Origin: an uncultured Oscillibacter sp.
GTDB lineage: Bacteria > Bacillota > Clostridia > Oscillospirales > Oscillospiraceae
NCBI GenBank assembly: GCA_904393855.1
Contig: CAJFNE010000073.1
Span: 1 to 14,752, forward strand
Reading direction: 5' to 3'
Length of the DNA stretch: 14,752 bases
The position numbers were made by a program, and so were the translations under genes. A model generated the notes under the pieces. That model was not told the DNA's origin, made no database searches, and worked only from the letters and a program-made list of their open reading frames with translations. Shown here piece after piece: positions 1-5,935 of this stretch (position 1 is the stretch's first letter; every line of letters starts with the position of its first letter).

Positions 1-2175
1 CAGACCGTCCGCGGTCACCACGGAATTGGTTCCATTCACCACAACGCCGTAGACGGAGCAGCCTTTGACCGTGACATTATTCAGCTGAATGTCATCGCCA
101 GCGCTCCAGACGTTGATGCCGCTCTTGGCCGCATTTCCGCTTTCGGTGCTGGTATCCACGTCCTTATCCCAGCCGCCGTTCACGGTCAGGTTCTGCAGGG
201 TAACGCCGCCGGTGGTGACGTTGATCATGTGGTATTTGCCGGTAATCATCTCCGAGCTGCTCCACGGCTTATACATCGTGAAGCCAGTATCAGCGGCCGT
301 GATCGAGAATGTACCGCCGCCAGGCTTGCTTCCGTCCAGGATGATTGCCTCGCTGATATTGATCGCAGCGGCGTTGGCGTCAGCGCTGGCCGGAGCATTA
401 ACCACAACATCCCCCAGCAGCTGGACGGTGTCGCCAGCATCGGCAGCGTTGATGGCAGACTGCAGGTTACTGTAAGACGTTCTCTCACCCGTATCCTCGT
501 CAATCACATCCGCCACGGCCAGGCCGGAGGTCGGGGTGCCGTTGGTCAGCACCACGGTGGACAGGTGGTGAATGTCGATCTCGATATTCCCACCGTTGTC
601 GCGCGTGGTCAGCTTCTCCACGTACACGCCATTGTTCACGTACCAGGCCTGGATGTCCTCGCCGGTAGGCTTCGTCACCGTAATGGTCACGGTGCCGTTG
701 TTGCCGCCGACGGGCAGTAGGTTGTCGTCGTTGGCGCCCGTGGCCGTCACGGTGTAGGAAGCGAGGTTGCTGTCCTTTTCATTCTCCGTAACCTTGATTT
801 CCACGCTGGTATTTTTGCCGGCAATCGTGGTCAGCGCATCCTTGTCAAACTTCACGCTGCCCGCGTCGGTCTGCACGGTCAGGGAGTTGGCCTTCTCCAG
901 AGACTTCGCCGTGGCCTGGGTCACGTTCAGAGTCGTGGTGGTGGCGTTCTGCGTAGGCTCGGAAGTCTGCAGGTTGACGGTCACGTCGTTGGAGACCTGC
1001 GGCTCAGAATTCTCAATGCCGCTTCCTGCGTCCGGGGATTCCACCGTGGTGCCGCCAGAGGTAAAGCTGCCCGCCAGGCTGCCGGTGACATTGCCATCCT
1101 CGCCAACGCTGCCGTCAATGACCAGCTTGTCTTTCATCTCCTGGACGGTGTACATGCCGCCTTCTTCAGTGGGCTTTACGCACTCGTGATTAGGCGCGAG
1201 ATAGTCCTCTACACTAGAGGAGAACGTACCGCCAGAAACCTGAATCACCTGCGCCTCTTCAACAAGAAAGTTGTCTCTCACTGCAGCAGCATGAGCACTT
1301 GTAAATTTGCCGCCCTGAATTGTCACGGAAATGGGGCGGGCACCTCCCCCAGAAGTATAGCCACCTTCAACATACAGCGCAGAGCCGCTGGTGGGGAATG
1401 TTTCAGGATGCTCTGGATCGCCTTGATACGGTTGATCAATATCCTCGGGCTTACCAGTCGCAGATATCACCGTATCATTTCCACTAATCTCCACTTCGCT
1501 GCCTTTAACTACAATTGCATTATTGATCCCAGTGATTTTAGAATTCTCAATCGTAAGTTTTCCAGTTATTGGAGGGAAATAGATCGCAGTTCCCGCACTC
1601 ACAGTCGAATTCTTTACAATCAGGTTATTGTTGCTGTTAATGCCCTGTACACCCAGCGCCTGATCGGTTACATCTAGCGTGACACCATCCAATGTTACTG
1701 TGACATTATCACACGGAGTATCAGCTTTTTTATCTCCATTGGTATCAAGCGCATAGACATAGATGCCGTATGTATATGTTCCCTTTCCTACCAAGCTACC
1801 GTTTTGAATCGTCAAATCAATATTACCTGATTCAACTTTGATGACATCCATATTATCAGTACATGTATACGTATGACTTCCAAGATTCAGCGTATAGGTG
1901 CCACTTTTAGAAAAAGTCACTGCACCACCCGACGCGTTATCTAATAGGGTAATCATATCACCACTACTAGCCGCGCTGATCGCCTCCTGCAAGGTATCAT
2001 ACCCCGTATCGCCGATTGCAGCCACATCATCACTGTCAATCGTTGGATCAACCGGCGTTTGCGCCGAATCCTCCGGCACAACCGTCACATCCCCCTCCTC
2101 GGCAAACGCCGCGGTGGGAAGCAGGGACAGCGCCAGGGAAAGCGCCATCAGGATGGATAGGAACCGTTTCTTCAT
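1..2175 (-). CDS. Secreted beta-helix surface protein (5' part; C-terminus beyond window)
   Basis: The minus-strand frame starting at ATG 2175 stays open for 725 codons to the window edge, so the gene is partial. Residues 1-25 form a signal peptide (MKKR, a long Leu/Ala/Ser core, then Ala-Phe-Ala before Glu26). Two similar segments, 59-80 (YDTLQEAISAASSGDMITLL) and 567-590 (a YSNLQSAINAADAGDTVQLL-like run), each open a stretch of short beta strands rich in Asn, Gly, Val and Thr, typical of right-handed parallel beta-helix (pectate-lyase-like) repeats. Residues about 347-545 look like a beta-sandwich spacer ending in the His-Leu-Ser-Thr-Val-Val-Leu motif common in gut Firmicute adhesins. The likely role is a cell-surface adhesin or glycan-interacting protein; no catalytic residues or cell-wall anchor are visible in this part. 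AAGGAG lies 11 bases before the start. Codons at about 1240-1960 are much richer in A+T than the rest. The specific ligand is unknown. Confidence 0.85.
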   Translation of the reverse strand, partial: MKKRFLSILMALSLALSLLPTAAFAEEGDVTVVPEDSAQTPVDPTIDSDDVAAIGDTGYDTLQEAISAASSGDMITLLDNASGGAVTFSKSGTYTLNLGSHTYTCTDNMDVIKVESGNIDLTIQNGSLVGKGTYTYGIYVYALDTNGDKKADTPCDNVTVTLDGVTLDVTDQALGVQGINSNNNLIVKNSTVSAGTAIYFPPITGKLTIENSKITGINNAIVVKGSEVEISGNDTVISATGKPEDIDQPYQGDPEHPETFPTSGSALYVEGGYTSGGGARPISVTIQGGKFTSAHAAAVRDNFLVEEAQVIQVSGGTFSSSVEDYLAPNHECVKPTEEGGMYTVQEMKDKLVIDGSVGEDGNVTGSLAGSFTSGGTTVESPDAGSGIENSEPQVSNDVTVNLQTSEPTQNATTTTLNVTQATAKSLEKANSLTVQTDAGSVKFDKDALTTIAGKNTSVEIKVTENEKDSNLASYTVTATGANDDNLLPVGGNNGTVTITVTKPTGEDIQAWYVNNGVYVEKLTTRDNGGNIEIDIHHLSTVVLTNGTPTSGLAVADVIDEDTGERTSYSNLQSAINAADAGDTVQLLGDVVVNAPASADANAAAINISEAIILDGSKPGGGTFSITAADTGFTMYKPWSSSEMITGKYHMINVTTGGVTLQNLTVNGGWDKDVDTSTESGNAAKSGINVWSAGDDIQLNNVTVKGCSVYGVVVNGTNSVVTADGL

Positions 2176-2233
2176 AATTTGCACCACTCCTTCTCATTCA
2201 TTAACCGGGAGGCGAGCCGCTCCCCGGCCGTTT

Positions 2234-2288
2234 TGGGACATTATGTTCTTTTTGTCCCATCTGCGTTCGCAAGTACCGCCTGCTTGCG
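2234..2288 (-). repeat. Hairpins in the leader of the beta-helix gene
   Basis: In the transcript from the 2294-2322 promoter, CGCAAG/CTTGCG (2283-2288 with 2268-2273) closes a 9-base loop right at the 5' end. TGGGACA/TGTCCCA (2253-2259 with 2234-2240) closes a 12-base A-rich loop. A weaker GGGAG/CTCCC pairing follows nearer the start codon. None is followed by a U-run, so they are not simple terminators. They could be a regulatory leader, an mRNA stabiliser, or (as DNA) an operator. No known riboswitch class is recognised. Confidence 0.5.
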
Positions 2289-2293
2289 CCCCC

Positions 2294-2322
2294 ATTGTAA
2301 CACGGCCCCGGGGCAATGACAA
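2294..2322 (-). promoter_or_regulatory. SigmaA-type promoter of the beta-helix protein gene
   Basis: Read on the minus strand, TTGTCA (2322-2317) and TACAAT (2299-2294) are separated by exactly 17 bases. Transcription would start near 2287, giving a leader of about 110 bases before the start codon at 2175. Confidence 0.75.
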
Positions 2323-2484
2323 GGGCAAAATGTAAATTTTTATACCAATTCCTGGGGGATTTCCCCGCATTTTCACGAATAGATCCGTCCCATTTGCCGC
2401 ATCATCCCAGATCCCGGTAAACTTGTTTATTAAATACAAATTTTCCATTTTGTCCCGCTTCCATTCGGCGGCTCCTCACCCGAT

Positions 2485-2513
2485 TTGCAAAATGCCGCCC
2501 CATGCGCTACAAT
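2485..2513 (+). promoter_or_regulatory. SigmaA-type promoter of the glycerate kinase gene
   Basis: TTGCAA (2485-2490) and TACAAT (2508-2513) are 17 bases apart, predicting a start near 2520 and a leader of about 39 bases. The leader contains a small CTCCC/GGGAG hairpin (2524-2538) just ahead of the AGGAGG ribosome binding site. Confidence 0.75.
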
Positions 2514-2558
2514 ACAGGCAAATCCTCCCTCAGCGGGAGCGGAACAGGAGGCGCAGCG

Positions 2559-3701
2559 ATGAAGATTTTGGTGGCAATCGATTCCCTGAAAGGCAGTCTC
2601 TCCTCCCAGGACGCGGCGGCGGCCATCTGCCGGGGCATCCGGTCCGCCTGCCCCGGGGCGGAGGTGGACTGGCTGCCGGTGGCCGACGGCGGCGAGGGCA
2701 CCGTGGAGACCCTGGTCTCCGGCCTGGGCGGGGAGCGGATCTCCGTCCCCGTCACCGGGCCGCTGGGGACGCCGGTGGGGGCGGTCTACGGCTGGCTGCC
2801 CCGGCAGGAGACCGCCGTGTTTGAGATGGCCCAGGCCGCCGGACTGCCGCTGGTGCCGCCGGAGCGGCGCAATCCCCTCCACACCACCAGCCGGGGCGTG
2901 GGGGAGCTGCTGCGCCACGCCCTGGACCGGGGCTGCCGGCGCATGATCATCGGCCTGGGGGGCAGCGCCACCAACGACTGCGGCATCGGCATGCTGGCCG
3001 CCCTGGGCTGCCGCTTCCTGGACGCGGCGGGAAACGAGGTGGAGGGCTTCGGCCGGGACGTGGGGCGGATCGCCCGGATCGACGCCTCCGGCCTGGACCC
3101 CCGGCTGGCGGCGTGCCACATCCAGGCGGCCTGCGACGTCACCAACCCCCTCTGCGGGCCCACGGGCGCCTCCGCCGTCTACGGCCCCCAGAAGGGGGCA
3201 ACGCCGGAGATCGTCCGGGAGATGGACGACGCCCACCGGCAATTCTCCCGGCTGGCGGCGGAGTCCACCGGCATCGACGCCGCCCAGACGCCCGGCGCCG
3301 GCGCCGCCGGCGGGCTGGGCTACGCCCTCTCCGTCTTTCTCCGGGCCCGCCTGCGGCCAGGCGTCTCCATCATCCTGGACACCCTGGACTTTGACCGACG
3401 GGCCGCCTGGGCGGACGTGGTGGTGACCGGCGAGGGCCGGCTGGACGGGCAGACCGCCCAGGGAAAGCTGCCGGTGGGCGTGGCCCGGGCCGCCAAGGCC
3501 CAGGGGGCCCTGGTGGTGGCCTTGGCCGGCTGCGTGACGCCGGAGGCGGCGGCCTGCAACCGCCATGGGATCGACGCCTATTTCCCCATCCTGCAAAGGC
3601 CCTGCTCCGAGGCGGAGGCCATGGACCCCCGCGCCGCCGCCGCCAATCTGGAGTCCACGGCGGCCCAGGTGTTCCGCCTGATCGAAGCGGCCCGGCGCTG
3701 A
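2559..3701 (+). CDS. glxK: Glycerate kinase
   Basis: The 380-residue product matches the GlxK/GarK glycerate kinase family (Pfam Glycerate_kinase) over its full usual length. It should phosphorylate D-glycerate with ATP in the cytoplasm, feeding it into lower glycolysis as phosphoglycerate. Visible landmarks are the N-terminal KILVAIDSLKGS strand (2-13), PVADGGEGT (40-48), the glycine-rich GLGGSATND (132-140), DVTNPLCGPTGA (193-204) with VYGPQKGA (207-214), PGAGAAGGLG (245-254) and TGEGRLDGQTAQGK (290-303). The frame is open further upstream, but the ATG at 2559 is chosen because the family starts at Met-Lys-Ile-Leu and AGGAGG lies 7 bases before it. The upstream extension overlaps the promoter. 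It appears to be a single-gene unit; no clear terminator follows. The symbol is by family; garK is an equally used name. Confidence 0.93.
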   Translation: MKILVAIDSLKGSLSSQDAAAAICRGIRSACPGAEVDWLPVADGGEGTVETLVSGLGGERISVPVTGPLGTPVGAVYGWLPRQETAVFEMAQAAGLPLVPPERRNPLHTTSRGVGELLRHALDRGCRRMIIGLGGSATNDCGIGMLAALGCRFLDAAGNEVEGFGRDVGRIARIDASGLDPRLAACHIQAACDVTNPLCGPTGASAVYGPQKGATPEIVREMDDAHRQFSRLAAESTGIDAAQTPGAGAAGGLGYALSVFLRARLRPGVSIILDTLDFDRRAAWADVVVTGEGRLDGQTAQGKLPVGVARAAKAQGALVVALAGCVTPEAAACNRHGIDAYFPILQRPCSEAEAMDPRAAAANLESTAAQVFRLIEAARR

Positions 3702-3756
3702 CCCCCGCTCCTTGAGCTATGCGCCCAGGGCATCATGCGGTATCCAGGATAGGCAT

Positions 3757-3785
3757 TTTACAAAGGCCCTCTCTTTATTTACAAT
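3757..3785 (+). promoter_or_regulatory. Promoter of the aldo/keto reductase gene
   Basis: TTTACA (3757-3762) and TACAAT (3780-3785) are 17 bases apart. The start near 3792 gives a leader of about 98 bases that contains the perfect hairpin at 3832-3858. Confidence 0.65.
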
Positions 3786-3831
3786 GTGAGGACGGATGCG
3801 CCTTTTTCAGGCCGTCAGCAGAGAATTCCCG

Positions 3832-3858
3832 CGCGGCGCGTGTTTTCAGCGCGCCGCG
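3832..3858 (+). repeat. Perfect 9-bp inverted repeat in the aldo/keto reductase leader
   Basis: CGCGGCGCG (3832-3840) and CGCGCCGCG (3850-3858) are exact reverse complements around the 9-base loop TGTTTTCAG. The repeat lies 16 bases before the GAGGAGG ribosome binding site (3875-3881). There is no U-run after it, so it is either an operator or an RNA hairpin controlling the leader. Confidence 0.6.
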
Positions 3859-3889
3859 TTATGGCGGATCATTTGAGGAGGAACAGGAA

Positions 3890-4990
3890 ATGGGTATGGA
3901 ATACCGCAAGCTCCCCCACGGGGAGGAATCGCTCAGTGTGATCGGCATGGGCACCAGCTCCATCGGCATGGCCGGCGAAAAGGAGATCGCGGCCACGGTG
4001 GAGCTGGCCCTGGAGAGCGGCGTCAACTTCTTCGACATGGCCTCGGCGGACGCGGCCCCGTTCCCGGTTTACGGCCAGGTCATGGCCGGCGTCCGGGACC
4101 AGGTCCACTTCCAGGTCCACTTCGGCGCCAACTACCAGGGCGGCACCTACGGCTGGACCACGGACCTGGACACCATCAAGCGGTCCGTGGACTGGCAGCT
4201 GCAGGCCCTGAAAACCGATTACATCGACTTCGGCTTCCTCCACTGCCTGGACGAGGAGGCGGACCTGCGCCAGGTTTTGGACGGCGGCGTGCTGGACTAC
4301 CTCCAGTCCCTCCGGCGCGCCGGGGCGGTGCGGCACATTGCCCTCTCCTCCCACACCCCCCGGGTGGCCAACCAGGTGCTGGACCTGGGGATCATTGACC
4401 TGATGATGTTCAGCATCAACCCCGGCTATGACTACCACCACGGGGACTACGCCATCGGCGGCGCGGAGGAGCGGATGGCCCTGTACCGCCGCTGTGAGGC
4501 GGAGGGCGTGGGCATCTCCGTCATGAAGGCCTTCAGCGGCGGGCAGCTGCTGGACGCCAGGACCTCTCCTTTCGGCCAGGCGCTGACGGAGTACCAGTGC
4601 CTCCAGTACGCCCTGGACAAGCCCGGCGTGCTGGCGGTCATGCCCGGCGTCCGGAACCAGGCGGATCTGCGGCGTCTCCTGGGCTTTCTGGACGCCGCCC
4701 CGGAGGAGCGGGACTACTCCATCCTGGGCACCTTTACCCCCGCGGACGCCGCCGGCGCGTGTGTCTACTGCAACCACTGCAAGCCCTGCCCCGCCGGGCT
4801 GGACATCGGCCTTATCAATAAGTACTACGACCTGGCCCGGGCCGGGGACCAGCTGGCCCGGAGCCACTACCAGAACCTGGAGAAGAAGGCTGGGGACTGC
4901 ATCCAGTGCGGCCACTGTGACCGCCGCTGCCCCTTCCACGTGGTGCAGACGGACCGGATGCGGGAGATCCAGGCCTACTTCGGAGCGTAA
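3890..4990 (+). CDS. Aldo/keto reductase with C-terminal 2x[4Fe-4S]-type ferredoxin motifs
   Basis: The 366-residue protein is a soluble aldo/keto reductase barrel (about 1-275) with a ferredoxin-like tail. The tail has CxxCxxCxxCP at Cys291/294/297/300 and CxxCxxCxxxCP at Cys337/340/343/347, suited to two iron-sulfur clusters. Barrel landmarks include the N-terminal IGMGTSSIGMAGE, NFFDMAS with Asp49, a Tyr61-Gly pair, and FGFLHC with His118. The usual catalytic Lys seems to be His77 (QVHFGA), as I recall for this Clostridia subfamily, so chemistry other than classical carbonyl reduction is possible. The substrate is unknown. The ATG at 3890 is chosen over an upstream extension to 3719 because GAGGAGG lies 8 bases before it; Met3 is a second candidate. 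The gene has its own promoter and ends 34 bases before a strong terminator. Confidence 0.9.
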   Translation: MGMEYRKLPHGEESLSVIGMGTSSIGMAGEKEIAATVELALESGVNFFDMASADAAPFPVYGQVMAGVRDQVHFQVHFGANYQGGTYGWTTDLDTIKRSVDWQLQALKTDYIDFGFLHCLDEEADLRQVLDGGVLDYLQSLRRAGAVRHIALSSHTPRVANQVLDLGIIDLMMFSINPGYDYHHGDYAIGGAEERMALYRRCEAEGVGISVMKAFSGGQLLDARTSPFGQALTEYQCLQYALDKPGVLAVMPGVRNQADLRRLLGFLDAAPEERDYSILGTFTPADAAGACVYCNHCKPCPAGLDIGLINKYYDLARAGDQLARSHYQNLEKKAGDCIQCGHCDRRCPFHVVQTDRMREIQAYFGA

Positions 4991-5024
4991 GGCCGCTTCC
5001 CCGCCGGAAATTTGCACAGAAAAG

Positions 5025-5060
5025 CACCCCCGCCTGTTGGAGACAGGCGGGGGTGTTTTC
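5025..5060. terminator. Bidirectional intrinsic terminator
   Basis: CACCCCCGCCTGT (5025-5037) and ACAGGCGGGGGTG (5043-5055) form a perfect 13-bp stem with a TGGAG loop. TTTTC follows on the plus strand. On the minus strand a GCTTTTC run follows. It therefore ends both the aldo/keto reductase transcript and the converging XRE-desulfoferrodoxin transcript, whose stop codon (5059-5061) abuts the stem. Confidence 0.85.
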
Positions 5061-5697
5061 AGCGTTCCGGGACCTCCGGCAGCCTGCCGGACCGGACCGG
5101 GCGCCGGCGGGGCAGGGGGATCTCAAACAGCCCGTCCCGGCTGCAGCAGAGATAGAGCTTCCCGCCGCCCCGCAGCTGGGGGATGCGGACCTCGCCCCCC
5201 TGCTCCGGGTAGAGCCGCGCCACCAGCAGCCGGTCCAGGCCCACCAGCGCGGCGAACCGGATGGAGTGGTCCTTCTCCATGGGATGGCGGAAAGTGATGA
5301 ACCAGTCCTCCTCCGCCGTCTGCACCTCCGCGGCGTGGTCCGCGTCCGCCGGGCGGGGCACCAGCGGCTCCAGCCGGCGGCCGCAGCAGTGCAGCTCTCC
5401 CCCGCCGGTGGCGGTGAGGAGATTGCCGCAGTCCGGGCAGACATAGAATTGCGTGCGTTTCAAATTGCCCACCTCCTGGGGTTGGGGGGGCAGGTCGCCG
5501 GTCAGAAGCCGCTCCACACTGACCCCGAAGAGTTCGGCCAGCGCCGGCAGCAGGCTCACGTCCGGGCACCCCTGTCCCCGCTCCCAGCGGCTGACCGCCT
5601 GGCGGCTCACCTGCAGCTCCGCCGCCATCTGGGACTGCGTCATCCCCCGCTCCCGCCGCAGGGCGCGCAGCAGGGCTCCGATCCGTGTGCTGTCCAT
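5059..5697 (-). CDS. XRE-family regulator fused to a desulfoferrodoxin-like domain
   Basis: This is a 212-residue protein when started at ATG 5697, which has GAGGTG 6 bases upstream; a GTG at 5706 would add three residues. Numbering below counts from that GTG. Residues 8-68 are an XRE helix-turn-helix (MTQSQMAAELQVSRQAVSRWE, best seen at 22-42). Residues 87-112 match a desulforedoxin centre with Cys90, Cys93 and the Cys107-Cys108 pair, a likely rubredoxin-type FeCys4 site. Residues 120-196 resemble the superoxide reductase domain: His124, then His141-Pro-Met and His147, then Cys188. The last expected histidine ligand (Cys-x-x-His-Gly) is Asp191. This suggests a cytoplasmic regulator using an iron site to sense redox or superoxide rather than an enzyme. 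It is divergent from the aconitase gene, a plausible target. The sensing role is inferred. Confidence 0.85.
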   Translation of the reverse strand: MDSTRIGALLRALRRERGMTQSQMAAELQVSRQAVSRWERGQGCPDVSLLPALAELFGVSVERLLTGDLPPQPQEVGNLKRTQFYVCPDCGNLLTATGGGELHCCGRRLEPLVPRPADADHAAEVQTAEEDWFITFRHPMEKDHSIRFAALVGLDRLLVARLYPEQGGEVRIPQLRGGGKLYLCCSRDGLFEIPLPRRRPVRSGRLPEVPER

Positions 5698-5715
5698 ATC
5701 GCTCACCTCGCTCCC

Positions 5716-5744
5716 AGTTTATCCGAAGTCGGCCCGCTTTGCAA
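5716..5744 (-). promoter_or_regulatory. Probable promoter of the XRE-desulfoferrodoxin gene
   Basis: On the minus strand TTGCAA (5744-5739) and TAAACT (5721-5716) are 17 bases apart. The predicted start is only about 11-12 bases before the ATG at 5697, so the leader would be just long enough for the GAGGTG site. That argues against the alternative GTG start at 5706. Confidence 0.5.
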
Positions 5745-5771
5745 GCAACGCTTCCTTGCATTTCCCGGAAA

Positions 5772-5797
5772 GCCGGAAAACCCCGGTCTTTTCCGGC
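5772..5797. repeat. Perfect 9-bp inverted repeat between divergent genes (candidate operator)
   Basis: GCCGGAAAA (5772-5780) and TTTTCCGGC (5789-5797) are exact reverse complements separated by 8 bases. The repeat lies upstream of the XRE-desulfoferrodoxin promoter and about 60 bases before the aconitase -35 region, a fitting place for an operator of either gene. A second, looser palindrome follows, ATTTGCA at 5821 with TGCAAAAT near 5845-5852. Binding by the adjacent regulator is inferred from position only. Confidence 0.5.
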
Positions 5798-5855
5798 AGC
5801 TTCTTGTTCAGATCACCAAAATTTGCAAGTCGCTCGCGCTGTCCTGCAAAATTTC

Positions 5856-5884
5856 TTTTCATGCCGACGGTTTTGTGCTATCAT
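5856..5884 (+). promoter_or_regulatory. Probable extended -10 promoter of the aconitase gene
   Basis: TATCAT (5879-5884) is preceded by TG one base upstream (5876-5877), an extended -10 box. The -35 position 17 bases away reads TTTTCA, a weak match. The start would be near 5891, with a leader of about 45 bases containing a GCGGG-GCTT-CCCGC hairpin (5899-5912). Confidence 0.5.
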
Positions 5885-5935
5885 GAAGAGCAAGAAACGC
5901 GGGGCTTCCCGCAGATGAATACAGGAGGTAGCTCC

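Larger units (their letters stand above)
2176..2558. other. Divergent intergenic region, 383 bases, no gene
   Basis: This stretch separates the minus-strand beta-helix gene from the plus-strand glycerate kinase gene. It holds the two outward-facing promoters listed separately (2294-2322 minus, 2485-2513 plus) and the hairpin-rich minus-strand leader. The middle (about 2330-2480) is A+T-rich. The open frames that cross it show no family resemblance or ribosome binding site, so no gene is called. Confidence 0.7.

Noticed and set aside
89..1677. Several plus-strand open frames over the left end
   Set aside because: They lie antisense to the continuous beta-helix protein with signal peptide, promoter and RBS on the minus strand.
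2430..3596. Long minus-strand open frame opposite glycerate kinase (388 codons)
   Set aside because: It is low-complexity Gly/Ala/His/Gln-rich sequence with no family motif and no ribosome binding site. It is the mirror of a high-G+C coding region.
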